The notes: generated from the sequence alone by a model not told the origin. A DNA stretch of 64,000 nt from Brugia malayi (GCF_000002995.4 NW_025062478.1:6982001-7046000); one strand, 5' to 3'. Shown: positions 43,901 through 58,645, counted from the first letter of the stretch. Translations and numbers: made by a program.

Positions 43901-45828
43901 AAGTAGCGCTTAGCATGGAAAAAACGCGTTACCGGAGAGAAATCGTCCAATATCAGCAATGGTGACAAGTATTAACGGAATACCTAACAATGCATACATA
44001 AGACATGCTATCCGGCCTTCATTGGTTCTCGGCACTATATGTCCATAACCTAAATTCAAATCAAAATTCTCAAAGCTAAAGAAGGAGGATAGAGTAATCG
44101 ATATGGAATTTCAAGCAGAGTTAATTTTCGGACTGATTGAAAATGCTGACAGTATAACTAAACAACTCTCAGCCACATTAGAAAAGCAAATAAACATCAT
44201 ATAATTCATGGATAACGGATAAGCAAACCAGAAATTTTGCAAGCCGAAAAATCATACCAGTCCTGCGACTACACTTATGCCCAGCTCATTCTGAGAAAAA
44301 ACTTCAATCCATTTAATTTTGCTCTTTCATAAATTTTAGATTTGTAAAAACAGTACAAGATTCCTTTATGAAAAGCAATTAAATTTCAAATGTCACAGGT
44401 CGCTCCTATTTTGTCTTATGTATTTTTCGAAGCGCTAATCTGTCGCTTATTTTTATACTTTGTTTATTTCTTATTACATAAATAAATAAAGTGGGAAAGC
44501 AAAAAGGTACTTGCAAATATAAACGGAACAATTTGACCAAAGTAACTTTTACCAATGGTTGTAATAGCAGTCCATGAAAAAAATACACTGGAACCGAACG
44601 ACCATTTCACCGGTCCGGCACCTTTGATTATGTCATCGGGTGTCATATAATTCTTCGTATAATCAATAAACACATCACGAATTACGTCATTAATACTGCA
44701 ATTCCTCAGTTGAATTTTGAAATTTCGAAATTTAATTTAACACTAACAACTAATTATTTCTTTGATCATCAATTAGCTTAATAGCACTAAGTTGTCTTAA
44801 AATTATTGCTTAAGTAAAATGAATTCTTGACCAATTCAAGGATTCATTATAGCGAAAAACTTTCATAGTTTCACTCTTTCGAGAAGTATTCTCCAAATTA
44901 TTAGAAAAAGAAAATCTATAAGGTGCAAAAGCAAAAGTTATGAACTTTAAAAATTTTTGAATTGTCATTTTCTAAGTTAGTACTATAAAAATTCTCTGCA
45001 ACAATCACTTAAACAAACTATTCCGACTTCTTTGAATGTGTACAACATTCTCAAAATTTGAGCTTTAATATTATTTTTGATCTTCAAGCAATATTTAATC
45101 TTTTCAGTACGAAATTAGAAACAAACGAACCCAAGATGTGCTGCTTTGGACCAAGTTTCAAATGTCACCTCTCTGCTACTGTTTCTCATTTGTACTAACA
45201 TCCATAAATTGTCGATAATTTTTTGTTTTAAGGTTTCAATTCGGTGAGCAGTCTCGTTACGAATATACACTTCATATGGCATTTCAAACTGATGAAAACA
45301 CTTGGTGAAGTTATGACAGTTTAGAGACGAGAATTATCAATGACAAGTGAGAAGTGCTACATAACAGAGGAAGAAACTGGAAAGGTAAACCAACATGATG
45401 AAAGATAGCAGCACCGAGAATTGTGTAAGCTGTTGAAAGAAGCACAAGACCGATATGTGGCAGTACTATTCTTAGTTTCTGCATCATAATTAAATTTATA
45501 TTTGCAAATTAGCAAGTAAGTAGCTTTACAAAATCAGGCCTACAGTTTTTTCTTTGAAAAGCCACTTCTATTATATGGTAATACCAGCAATAACCGGATC
45601 AGCAAATTATCTGATTAAAAAAACGTAATTTTCAAAGCATGAAAGAAAGAGAACCCGTCGTATCTGATCTTTATGTGTTTTGATCGCAAAATCAGTTGGC
45701 CTATCTTCACCAATTTGTTCCAAAATTCCTCCTTCTCCATCCTGTTGTCCTATGAAATAATTCAAACGTTCGGCACTATAAATAAGAATTCTTTGAATTT
45801 CTTTTTTTGGCTTAAAGTTTAAATTCAT
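40926..45828 (-). CDS. TWK-type two-pore potassium channel
   Basis: Two-pore channels carry background potassium leak and set resting potential. Thirteen exons in transcription order: 45828-45655, 45478-45395, 45288-45131, 44695-44553, 44049-43933, 43575-43470, 43243-43128, 42838-42701, 42570-42475, 42303-42211, 42124-42024, 41595-41460, 41173-40926. They total 569 codons in phase. M1 is at about 59-80 (Leu-Gly-Ala-Ala-Ile-Phe). A long extracellular loop has two Asn-x-Ser/Thr sites. Pore 1 has Thr-Ile-Gly-Tyr-Gly-His (about 184-189), then M2. A charged cytoplasmic loop follows (about 226-329). M3, pore 2 with Thr-Ile-Gly-Phe-Gly-Asp (about 375-380), and M4 are next. The tail has Arg-Asp-Ile-His-Phe-Tyr-Gly-Arg after M4, six Gln in a row, and a C-terminal Thr-Gln-Val, which fits a class I PDZ ligand. 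The N-terminal exon is uncertain: either ATG at 45828 with no intron, or a TATAG acceptor at 45776 fed by an exon farther right. Worms have dozens of twk genes, so no symbol is given. Confidence 0.88.
41756..41790. other. Perfect 15-bp-stem hairpin in a TWK intron
   Basis: TCAAATCAAAATTAA at 41756-41770 pairs exactly with 41776-41790 around a five-base loop. Confidence 0.6.
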
Positions 45829-46054
45829 GAGTGAAAGTTTATTGAATTATGAATTATGTATGTCCTCTTTTCTTTTTACTGCTTTGATTAAGAAAAATTT
45901 TTGCAGCAATGCTATCGTAAGCGGAGAGAAATATGTATTATCAGAAAAGTTCAACTTTCGTTGTGGTTAAAATCATTGATCCTTAATTAGTATTCTAAAG
46001 CACTACGATAATTACTTTTTAAAACTTTAGTAGTTGTCTTAATGAAAAGCTAAC

Positions 46055-46109
46055 CGATTGTGTTTTTATCGGAATCAAGAACGTTTCTTGTCTCAGTAGG
46101 ATCTTTCAT
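46055..46109 (-). CDS. Candidate alternative first exon of the TWK gene
   Basis: ATG at 46109 opens 18 polar codons (Lys-Asp-Pro-Thr-Glu-Thr-Arg-Asn) up to a GTTAGC donor, phase 1. The next known exon needs phase 2 at its 45775 acceptor, so an intermediate exon would be required. A second minus-strand ATG frame at 46517-46323 (64 codons, Lys/Arg/Tyr-rich) could be another 5' exon. Neither is proven. Confidence 0.25.
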
Positions 46110-46517
46110 TTCGCCCCCTACTCTCAGATTAATCCTGGATGATTATATTAGAAGTTACTCTTCGATTCTAGTGAAATTCATAAGTACTTACAGTTCATCA
46201 TCACACAAAAGTTCCAATTACAAAGCTTCGAAAAATTTCGAGCAATGTGACACAGATATTATTCATAAACAAATAGAATTTATGTCAGTTTTCGCTTGCA
46301 ATATCACAGCAATCAATGAGTATCACTGTCTACTTTCATTATTTCTAAAGCAGGAATTAAAAAAAGCTGATGAGAGAAGGGAATATGAAAAGAAATAAGC
46401 TTCCCATAATTTTTTTCTGATATAGGTAAATTTTCGAATTCTTTGCAAACAGGTGTTTATCTGAGTACAGACATCATATGAATAACTTTTCTCAACCTTC
46501 AGGCCCTTAGTTATCAT

Positions 46518-47796
46518 AGTTTCAAGCCATTTTCAAAATGTATCTTTCAAAATATATCGTTGAAAATAAGGCAATAGTAGCTTGGCATCACGTCAAAGGC
46601 CAGCATAAATTGCTTAAAAATTTTTCTCCATCTCAAATTTCATCACTGTCTTTTATCAAAATCAACTTTGTAATCAACTAAAGAAAGCTTTACCTTGCAT
46701 TTAAAAATGCTATTGAATAAAATATTGCTTCTTAAAATGTATGCGATATTTATGAAACAAAAAAAAAAAGTCGATATTTCACCACAACATATCATCAAAA
46801 AAGTTCTTTCTTCTTTTCAGACTGTTTCATTCCTATCTCTTCTCTCACTCTTTCCCTTTCTCTCTGGTACATGAACAAATTCAGAGTTCGATTTGATTTT
46901 GTACCATCACTCTGCCTTTTAATTCATCTTTTATTCTGCAATAGTTTTATATATTCTCATTGAATTCTTGCTTCTTCTTAGCTAATTATTTGCTGTATGA
47001 ATTACTAATTTAAAACAGCAGAATGACACTATTCTACATAACATTCTACATAATAAGCAAGTGCCCTTTAAGATTTTACCACGCATTAACAGGTGACCAT
47101 TTCTCAGTCAATATGGTATTTTGTTTATTTGATGTGTATACAAACAAGCAGTAGAGATGTGCTGCAAAAACATTGCAAAGCAGATTTAATTATCACTCTA
47201 TTTTTATGAAGCTTTATCATTCTGTGATAATTTGTTTCAAATTCTTTCTGTTACTTGCTCATATCCGTCCCTCCGCATCTCTCTTCCACTTGGTCACATT
47301 AAAGAGTGACAAGATATTCGCAAAGGAAAAATCTTAAATTACAACAACATGAATCGAGTGAGATGCACTATGACATTTCTTGTGTCTTTAATTGACTAAG
47401 GCTTTTAGATTATTCTAAAGAAGTTCCTATGTTTATTTCCTGAAGTAGACTGTCGAAAACAGGAAAATTTTTGCAAGCATTCTAGGGAAATGAATTCAAA
47501 TTTAATCAGTGCTGAATAGTTATCAATACTTTGTTACAGCCCACAACTTGTAATTCAATGACAGAGCATACAATGGCAGAAATTAAGCGTAGGCTTTCTT
47601 AATTGTCTAAATTGACTGAAACTTTCTTCTTTTTATAGCTTTTTACAATACAGTACCTATCATTTTGAAATCAATTTTAATATATTTTGGAAGCTCATTT
47701 CTGCAAATAATATGTTCCGTTATGAAGTCAACTACAAAAACAAAAGCACATAAAAAACTATAAAGTGGAAACAAGGAAAGTGGTCGTTTTTCTCAG
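46518..47796. other. No confident gene
   Basis: AT-rich, with a GC-richer patch at 47265-47380 open in short frames only. It presumably contains the 5' region of the TWK gene and an intron of the + strand gene whose last exon follows. Confidence 0.4.
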
Positions 47797-47937
47797 CTTT
47801 TAGATAAGCACTCCCATGAGACAAGTCTTGCTAGGCCAACATCTGATCCAAACCTTTCTTTGACACAATTGTTCAAAAAGCCTCATCCTTTATGCTTATC
47901 TTTTAGCAAAGAGGATAACTTAATCCATCAAGATTAG
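47797..47937 (+). CDS. Candidate terminal exon, unknown protein
   Basis: GTTTTTCTCAG acceptor, then 46 phase-0 codons to TAG. The peptide is coding-like: Leu-Leu-Asp-Lys-His-Ser-His-Glu, Arg-Pro-Thr-Ser-Asp-Pro-Asn-Leu-Ser-Leu, Lys-Lys-Pro-His-Pro, and ending Ile-His-Gln-Asp. The Ser-Asp-Pro-Asn-Leu-Ser run looks like a signalling-protein phosphosite region, but no family is recognised. No upstream + strand exon was found; it would have to lie in the 46-47.8 kb stretch or farther left. Confidence 0.38.
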   Translation, partial: LLDKHSHETSLARPTSDPNLSLTQLFKKPHPLCLSFSKEDNLIHQD

Positions 47938-48382
47938 TGTGTAAACAAAAATGCAAAAAACATAGGAAGACTCAGGCTAACCTTTAGACTCAGGAACTTT
48001 CCTATGAAATACACCGTAATCACTTTTTGTCACTACTCTGACATTTCCAGAAGGCAACAAGCTTTTTATTTAATAACAATGATGCAAGTTACTAGATTTT
48101 AACTAGATATAGAGAAAGTTTAGAGTTTAATAAAATAAAAACGATATGAATTCATTGCTACTAATTGAAAAGCTTACATATACTAACCTATGAAAATAAA
48201 TAAATTATAATTGGATACTTTAAAAAAATTTCAACAAAGCAGCTCGTTGTGTAATTTATTTAAATTTTGATTGAATAATTCATTTTAACTTTTCTTACAG
48301 TGTCATTAAAATAAGTAATAAATGCAGCAAAATAAGTAAATACTATGAAAACCGTGTTAGACGTTTCTATAATTTGAAATTT

Positions 48383-49453
48383 TTAGACTTCTGAAACAGC
48401 TATGTTGAGTATACTGAAGAGGGCAGCAAATTCGCCTTTTCCAAATTTGAACAGACTATTATCTTGAAGTTCTCGACGGTTCTGGATGAAAATGTTACCT
48501 TTGCTTTGCTTTCAGAATATCAGGTAAAAGACTTTTTTCATCATTAGTGATAATTTCATCAAAAATTTATGCAAATCGCACATATCGCAGATTTTTAGAA
48601 GATTTTTCTTCAGAATGATTAATTTTCAAGAAATTTTGATTTGGAGCAATGTCAGCAATGTAGAACACCACAGAAAGCTCTGCTATTTCATCTTTATGAA
48701 TTTGTCATATGACCAATTGTCTGTTTTGTCTGAATATCAGTCTATGAATCGGATAATTAGAGAGACACGTATGTCAATAAAATAAAAGAGTAAGGTGGAG
48801 AATTTCACCTGACCAATCTTGAGTCTTCTATATGACTTCATGAAGGAAGGATCGTGCAAAAGTACAATTTTTCATTGGGATAAATATTTCACAAGGGAGA
48901 TGGATGTATCTTCAACGTCAAACACGCAGCTTTCAATGGCTCTCATTTGATTAAACGTCAGTAAGCCGTCAGATCTTTTTCTCCGTTCTTTTCTGTACCA
49001 TAAAAGGAGACATATTTAAGAATGACGGAGGAGAGTAGAAGATTGGATAGATGGAACATTTTTTAAACTTTAATAAAGTTTGTCGAAAAAAATTTTTGAG
49101 TCCCCGATGAATTTTCCAGTGTCACACACTCTATTACTACTTGATAAACCATATATTGCTATTTCAATTACTTCAATAATTTCGATTGTACAGTAATAAC
49201 GGCGATAATAGAACTCAATTAACGGCTGCAGTGGCATCACAAAATGAAAATCGCTCAGAAGATCGAAATACTTGAATAATTAAATTACACATAATTATAT
49301 ATGTGTACGATAATATAATATCCTACTGACATCCATAGCCGCCCATGCATATTATTCATACATGTGAATACGTACTACCTAGACCAAAATGTGGAAAGAA
49401 TAATCTTCATGAGAGCACACCTTCGGTATTTCATTCGGTATATATTCGAGACA
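48383..49453 (-). CDS. Unrecognised gene with microexon, 5' end incomplete
   Basis: Five minus-strand exons chain in phase: 49453-49421, 49270-49128, 48992-48893, 48827-48809 (19 bases) and 48498-48383 (TAA), 136 residues so far. The second contains a run of Tyr-Tyr-Arg-Arg-Tyr-Tyr and an Ile/Glu-rich helix. The third is Lys/Arg-rich, then has Gln-Met-Arg-Ala-Ile-Glu-Ser-Cys and an acidic Asp-Val-Glu-Asp part. The last ends Phe-Lys-Phe-Gly-Lys-Gly-Glu-Phe-Ala-Ala-Leu-Phe. No domain recognised. None of these exons carries a start Met. It lies downstream of, and in the same direction as, the three-exon gene at 50740-51345, so a polycistronic arrangement is possible. The acceptor of the last exon (GCAAAG) is weak. 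Confidence 0.48.
48567..48691 (-). CDS. Alternative terminal exon of the 48-49 kb gene
   Basis: After an ATAAAG acceptor, 41 in-phase codons run to TAA at 48567. It accepts the same phase-1 donor (48809) as the exon at 48498-48383, so it gives a different C-terminus (Glu-Ile-Ala-Glu-Leu-Ser-Val-Val-Phe-Tyr start). The same frame reopens after the TAA for about 22 codons, up to a good GTAACA donor at about 48498. Confidence 0.4.
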
Positions 49454-49867
49454 CTGAAAAAACAAGTTAGCTTGAATTAAATTATTGATCGTGCGAACAT
49501 TCAGCATCTAAACTTAAAAACACCTATAAATAAGGAATTGCTTCCTCACCGAAAACAATTTTATCACTAGACTCGTTTCAAAGTATAATTATTTTAGTCG
49601 GAGTTATTCAAAAGTACTAATAAAATTAGTAAGTTTTGCAAGCTATAAAGAACTCTGTATAAGTTACATTATAATGACTAATCTTCAAATAAAAATTTGG
49701 AATGCATTAATTTCTGGAAACAGTTAATGTTGCAATTTTAGCTTCATAAATATTGCACCTTCAAAGGTTTGAGATATATTGTAAAGATTATTCTAATAAA
49801 ACTCAAACAAAGCTTATTTTGGAGTAAGACCAATTGGAAAAATTTCCAATTAAATTTAACATAACAC

Positions 49868-49944
49868 CTTCAACATTTGAAAAGTCAGCGAAAAAATATG
49901 AATTAGGAATCTTAACAAAACCATTGTGTAACATAGATCAATTT
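49868..49944 (-). CDS. Possible upstream exon of the 48-49 kb gene
   Basis: GTTGTCAG acceptor, 25 hydrophobic codons (Met-Val-Leu-Leu-Arg-Phe-Leu-Ile) and a GTGTTA donor in phase 0, matching the exon at 49453. An overlapping frame through 49935-50065 is also open and coding-like, so the choice is unsure. Confidence 0.25.
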
Positions 49945-50739
49945 CTGACAACATGATGTGTTAAGTTGTAATTGGCAACAGTAATGATTGCAATCCACGG
50001 AAGTATTTCTCTTCCAAAAATTTTATACTCGACTCGGTTTCCAGTTTTAAATGATTAACAAAACAAGGTATTATTTATTCAGCCTAATAATTGAAAGTTC
50101 TGATAGCAATGATTAATCAAAACAAACGAGGAAGTGTATGCACTTGCATAACCGTCAAATATTTTCCTTCTGACTAAGAAAACAAAGCAAAAGATGGAAA
50201 TTGGGATTGTGATAATGAATGACGAATGACGTAACTAACGGTTTTGATGAGGGAGAAATAATGTTCACGGATAAATATTTTGATAAGAATAAAGAGAAGA
50301 AACTATTGTGCTCCTCAGAAAAACTCATATTTCCACTCCAAAAAGCATTCGGAAAACTTTGAAGAATTAACGGTCCCATTATGTTTTAAAACAAATTATT
50401 TGGGTTTTAAATTACGACATTTTTTTGGTCTTTTTCTAGATAAGAGAAAATAAAATGAAAGAAATGAGCTCGAGGTATTCAAATGAGTAAAAATAGAAAT
50501 AAAGATTATTAAGATTTTCAGATTATTATTAAAATATCTAAAAGAAGGCTAATGAAGAAGGCGATTTTCTTGTAACATTTACATTACCGTTTCTTTTTCT
50601 CCTAAGTTCAAAATATTTTGGAAATCTCATTAACTAGCTATTTATATCAAAATTGAGCGAAGTAGTAAAAATTCCAGAGATTTCGATAAAAGCAATTTCT
50701 TTATGACAATGATCAAACACAGAAAATAAAAAACCAGCT

Positions 50740-51345
50740 TTATTTTTTCTTTATTTCTACACACAAATTCCTGATACTATCACTTTCAGAAAGACTTAAC
50801 TTTCCATACCTTATTTCAGTAATATCCTGTAAATTGGTCGGTAGCCACCGGGAAACAATCGGTGAACGCGACCGAAAATGCATAGCATAGATTAAATAGA
50901 AGGTATCAGATAGCTCATCACTATTTCCTTTTATTATCGTAAATTTGCACGAGCAGAACAGGAAATAAAATTCAGGAATTTCATTTCGAGAATACCTGTG
51001 AAACATATGTGCGATACATTCATCTGGAATACGACGAAAACTTCACTAGAACCAGCAGGTCCATATCAGTGGACGAGAAGAATCAGAAAAAATGTGATTC
51101 GGAATTTCGTGTCCTTCAAATGTGTTATTTTCGATTAACAGAGCATCATCGCCACTGACTTATAAGTTACTATATTAACATTTGGTTAACAGATGTGGTT
51201 GGCTTTCAGTGCTATGTATTTCAACACTTTCTCCTACTTTGGCTTTATGAATATATGTATATAAACCATCTATCTTCAAAACTATGCTCTTATTAAGCAA
51301 TTGTCGCATTGAAATTGGAGGATTCGGAATCGGATCGGATTTCAT
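50740..51345 (-). CDS. Unrecognised 170-residue protein, three exons
   Basis: ATG at 51345 is preceded directly by an in-frame TAA, fixing the start. Exons 51345-51191, 51154-51053 and 50995-50740 join in phase (CT plus T, TG plus G) through introns of only 36 and 57 bases, ending in TAA. The N-terminus is Pro/Ser-rich (Asp-Pro-Ile-Pro-Asn-Pro-Pro). A Leu-Lys-Ile-Asp-Gly-Leu-Tyr-Thr-Tyr segment follows, then Trp-Thr-Cys-Trp-Tyr-Ser-Arg near residue 87, then a Phe/Tyr/Cys-rich core and an acidic to Lys-rich end. No signal peptide or membrane helix is obvious, though the core is hydrophobic. Mixed strand-like segments suggest a small globular beta domain; the family was not recognised. Confidence 0.6.
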
Positions 51346-52531
51346 TTAGTCAGTAAAAGCAATCAGAAATGAACAGCAACAGTGCTTATAAATCAATTAC
51401 TAATGCTAATTAAGATGATGAATAATAATAAAAAAAAAAAAAAAAAAGAATGATTGCTATTTCTTAAAAATAAAATAAAAAAGTATAATTGGTGAGAAGA
51501 GAAAATTTGATTTTCCGACTGATACATACTGACCACCTATCATCTTCATAAACTATAATGACAGTAGCACGACTTCAATAGATCCTCAATATAAACTAGC
51601 AAACATTTGTGTACTTGGGCGTGTCTTGACCCTTTCTCAGCCTTTCCAAAATATGCGACTTTAAAGCCTTTGGATTGCCGAGAAAATTCAATAATAATAC
51701 CATTTTTATGCTAATCGTTCCTTTGTACATATTTATGAATAACTTCATGGACCATTGCTAGTGATAAGAAAAAACCTTTAATTTTTATTAGTTGCTTCTT
51801 TATCAGTTCACCTGACATCAGTCAAACATCTACAACACAATTTGCAAATTTTATCACTTACAAATTATTTAGAGAAAAATTCCTACGCCAGCGATAATAA
51901 TATATGATAATAATATAATGATGAAGTGAAACGATGTGACAAGAAAGCAACCTAATCAAAATGAGTGAGAAGTGGATGAAAAAGAGCAGCGAACATTGGG
52001 AGTCGTCAAAAGGCTCATTTAGATTCACATAGAATAAACGAATAGATTTTGTGAAGAATTAATAAAAAGATAGCCGTAAAACGGAATTCTATTTCCGGCA
52101 ATGAACTACTCAAAAAGAGCCTTATAAATTCCGAAATCATTATAAATAAGTTTTTTGTTCGGATGGTTTTTTCCATCAGTGAAGGCACATGGTTAACAAA
52201 TAAAAATTCAAAAAAAAATTTGAAAATACACGGACTAAATTACAATTCTTTTACAACATCAATTTACGAATGCCAAATATTATTTTTACTATAAAAAGAA
52301 TTAATATTTAAGCATCGATAAATTGAAAAATACCTTATCATTAAGGAAGATGTGCGATTTTCTTAGTATGCGGAAATTGTGTGATAAAAGAGCATTTTTT
52401 GTTTCCGAGGAAACTGGAAGTTTTGGAAAGACGAATAACAAAAAGTATGAAAGAACGAGGAGCTTTAACCAATACTTTTTCAATTAAAAGGCATTTTTTC
52501 ACAATTCTTTAATCCCTTTTCTTTTTAAACC
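51346..52531. other. No confident gene
   Basis: AT-rich sequence leading into the giant ATT array, with an A homopolymer at about 51430-51447. A minus-strand frame at 52483-52301 begins with a signal-peptide-like hydrophobic run but lacks an ATG. A minus frame through about 52045-51870 is open without supporting splice sites. Confidence 0.4.
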
Positions 52532-55530
<2,999 letters not shown>

Positions 55531-55646
55531 GAACATCGAACATTTCAGCTTAAACACCAACGAATATCAAAACGTAAATGACGAAAACTTTGATCCACAT
55601 ATCATTCATAACGATAAATTCAAGTCCTGAATGTTAAAATTTGCAG

Positions 55647-55774
55647 GTTTTGTTCATTGCAATGTGGTAGATATGCAAGAAAGAAGTATGAAGAAAGAAA
55701 AACTATCTTCAAAAGTGGTTGTAAGTGACAAAGCTTTTCTTCAGTCACACAGCAGACATTCTTCCTGTTTGTGA
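55647..55774 (+). CDS. Candidate terminal exon next to the ATT array
   Basis: A TTTGCAG acceptor 117 bases past the array leads to 41 phase-1 codons to TGA. They are polar, with Glu-Arg-Ser-Met-Lys-Lys-Glu-Lys and a Ser/His-rich end. A GTAAGT after codon 24 is a possible donor inside the frame. If real, the array lies in the intron before this exon. No upstream + strand partner was identified. Confidence 0.33.
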
Positions 55775-56980
55775 AGAATTTATTGAAGTGCAAAAGAGAT
55801 TTGAAGCTTTACAGTACTAGTAGACATCCTTCAAATCTTCGATTACTTCTCAATCACATACAACTAATTCATAATTTAGGCTATGTATATTGGAAAGAAT
55901 GGATTAGTTACGTGAATGCTGAGAAGTGCTGACCCCTGGAAATCTGTTTGATTTATAAAGTTTGGAACACATTGATTTGAGTAGATTGTAGACTGAACAG
56001 TTGTTGCCTTGCAGAGAAGATGACATTTGACCAATCTTTTTTTTATTGGGACAAAAATTATCGTTGATCATAGTCATTGAACGAAATAGTTCGAGGAAAT
56101 AGTTGTGTGGGGGCCAGTGAATGTCAGATTGCTATCCAAAAATATAGTAAGCATTAACTCATAACATTTATAATATCACAGTAGCGCACAGGAAGTCAGT
56201 TAAACGAGATGCTGTCAACCTTGTCAAATTCGAACATAATTTACAGTTAGTAAGAAACCAACAAACAACAACGGAGGTGAACTAAGTAAAGAGCTGATAA
56301 CTGTAAACAATCTAATTGGGGATAAATTTCTAGTTTATAGAAGTGTATGCTTATCTATTTTGAAATTAAAAAAACTTACACTTTTGCTACTATTTTTTCC
56401 ATAAACTTATTCACCAATAATAGAATGTCCTATGTGACTCATCTTGAAGAGAATAGCATAAATTATAGCATGACTGTGCAGTAAGATCACGTAATATACA
56501 AAGTATTACTGGTGACTTTCGTGTTTCGGAGTTCAAAAGTTCATTATCAGGGGAAGGGAGTGGGAAAGTGAAATAGTAAAATCTTAACTTCCATAAAAAT
56601 CAGTTTTGTTTTGCATACAATTAAGTTTATGACAATAACGGTTTTTTATAATATTATATTTTTCAGCTTTAAATATAATAACATTAAGAACTCACCAAAA
56701 CCTACAAAACAGTGCAATCTACTCACTACAAGAAACTATAATAATAAAATTTTTCCTCACTATTTCACTTTCTTCTTTATTGTTATCACAAACCCTACCT
56801 TTCATTGTACAAATAGCACAAATAAGGAATAACAATGCGAATAAGCACAGCTAGATGGCTATTAAATGATCTCATGCACGGGAAGATTTGTTCAAGGAAT
56901 GTCTAAAAAAGACAGTCTTAGTTCTATGGATGTAATATAATTTTATTTCTACATATTAAATGTTTTTCCGACAAAATTCC
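55775..56980. other. No gene seen
   Basis: AT-rich, with no supported exon. The open frame 56611-56832 (+) is Asn/Thr/Phe/Ile-rich and looks like chance. Confidence 0.45.
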
Positions 56981-57110
56981 CTACGAAAGACGAAAATCTT
57001 CAGCGGTCTTATTAGTTTGAGCTTGTTGTTTTGCACCATTTTTCTTTCGTAAAGCGACAGGTTCTTCATGTTCATTGACTTTCCCGAATTGATTTATCAT
57101 TTTCGTTGAA
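56981..57110 (-). CDS. Candidate terminal exon, basic Gln-rich peptide
   Basis: A CAACAG acceptor directly above 57110 is followed by 42 codons to TAG at 56981, including a Met at 57100. The sequence is Gly-Lys-Val-Asn-Glu-His-Glu-Glu-Pro-Val, then Arg-Lys-Lys-Asn-Gly-Ala-Lys-Gln-Gln-Ala, ending Glu-Asp-Phe-Arg-Leu-Ser. A preceding minus-strand open segment (57338-57160, Lys/Arg/Trp-rich) ends at a GTCAGT donor 47 bases upstream but in a different phase. It could be the 3' end of the gene carrying the exon at 58646-58888. Confidence 0.38.
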
Positions 57111-58645
57111 CTGTTGAATTTTTTTTATCTTCCAGAGTGAGCAGTTTATTCACTGACCTTGTTTTCGCCTGCTAATTTTATTGAAGCATTTGTTACTCTT
57201 CCATTTCTTCCTTTTAATTCCTTTTATCCTGACTAATTTCCACATACGCCATGAGAAAGAAATTGTATTAGTCGACGAATAGTTGAACAACAAACTACTT
57301 CTATGAAAGTATTGTAGAGAATGAGCAAATTTCACCAATGTTCAAATTTTACTTAAAAATATAACAGTTTTTCTTAAAAAGTAAAGTATAGCTAAAGTAC
57401 TGATCAATTATTGAACAACTTCCTGAATTGTACATGCGTTTCAAATAATTTAATATTAGAGCTTTTATAAAAGATAAATTCTTTCATGAAAACCCTATTC
57501 AAGTGTTAATAACAATTTAAGAGGCCATGGTGCATTTTCAATTCCTAAACAAGAAAAGCTGCATTCATAAGCATCAACTAATTAAGAAATAAAATAGTTT
57601 GACTGAACAAAGACAGGAATTTTTCCGAAGTATGTATGGATATCATAGAAGGAACCATTAAAAAATATCTTTATAGAATTTAAAACCTAAACGACAGTGC
57701 TAAGCGCTTATAACTGAAGTCATTACTGATGTTTATTATATAAACCTCTCTTGTTATCTTAAGTGAAATTAAACGTTTTTACCAAATTGGAAGGTTAGGC
57801 ATACATTTATTACACAATGCATCAAATTATAGCGCACCGAAATGATGAATTTTATGCTCGGGTCAGAGCTGATTTGGAATTTGAAATGGATAAAACCAGA
57901 ATTTGATAAAAAAATGTTAGAAAGAAATAAACATCTCTAGTAGTCATCGAATTACATCGTGAATTCATAACAAAGATTCTTCAACATTCTGTGTATCAAA
58001 AACAGTAAAAGCTTAGATAATGAATTTGAGATGCAAGTAAGTTACGTACGTAAGTTTGCATGAATATTAAAAATAAAGATAAAGAGAATTATCGTAACTA
58101 ACTATAAATTCTTTCATCTAGAATCACTTTGTAGCTACTTCACTACTTCGGCAACATTGGCCACCTGTTGAACTGATATCAGTTGAAGGAGAGTGTTCCA
58201 AAATTTAAATGAAATGCCAAACATCATTCACAAAAATGCTCCTGATAATTGGGAGAATTCTTTTGAAATACACATTAAAATATATTCAAAATTATTTGCA
58301 TGACTTAATGTATTCCCGAAATATCAGACCCTCATTACTTTAAAATGAGTCACATCAAATCTTCTCATTTAAATAGCAAAGTAGAAATTTATTAAATAAC
58401 AGTAAATTTAAAATAGAATCACATTAATTCGTATTAGATGGAATGAAATATGACTTTTTAAAATATAATCATCAAAATAATTTTAGCTCAATTTATTCAA
58501 CACAGTCTAACCATACTAATGATATTAAAAAGTGAGTACAGCATAAATAATAAGCGATGTTCAAATGATAAACACGCTTATCACTTGAACATCACTTATA
58601 ACTACCATAACTCCTCGATGCATATATCAAAGTCAGAAATACCAC
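57111..58645. other. Presumed intron or intergenic
   Basis: Mostly AT-rich, with the Lys/Arg-rich minus-strand segment at 57160-57338 as the only coding-like patch. Confidence 0.35.

Noticed and set aside
46060..46398. 112-codon frame on the + strand
   Set aside because: No ATG start; it overlaps minus-strand candidate TWK 5' exons, and no acceptor or donor supports it. The Lys/Glu-rich end is the only coding-like part.
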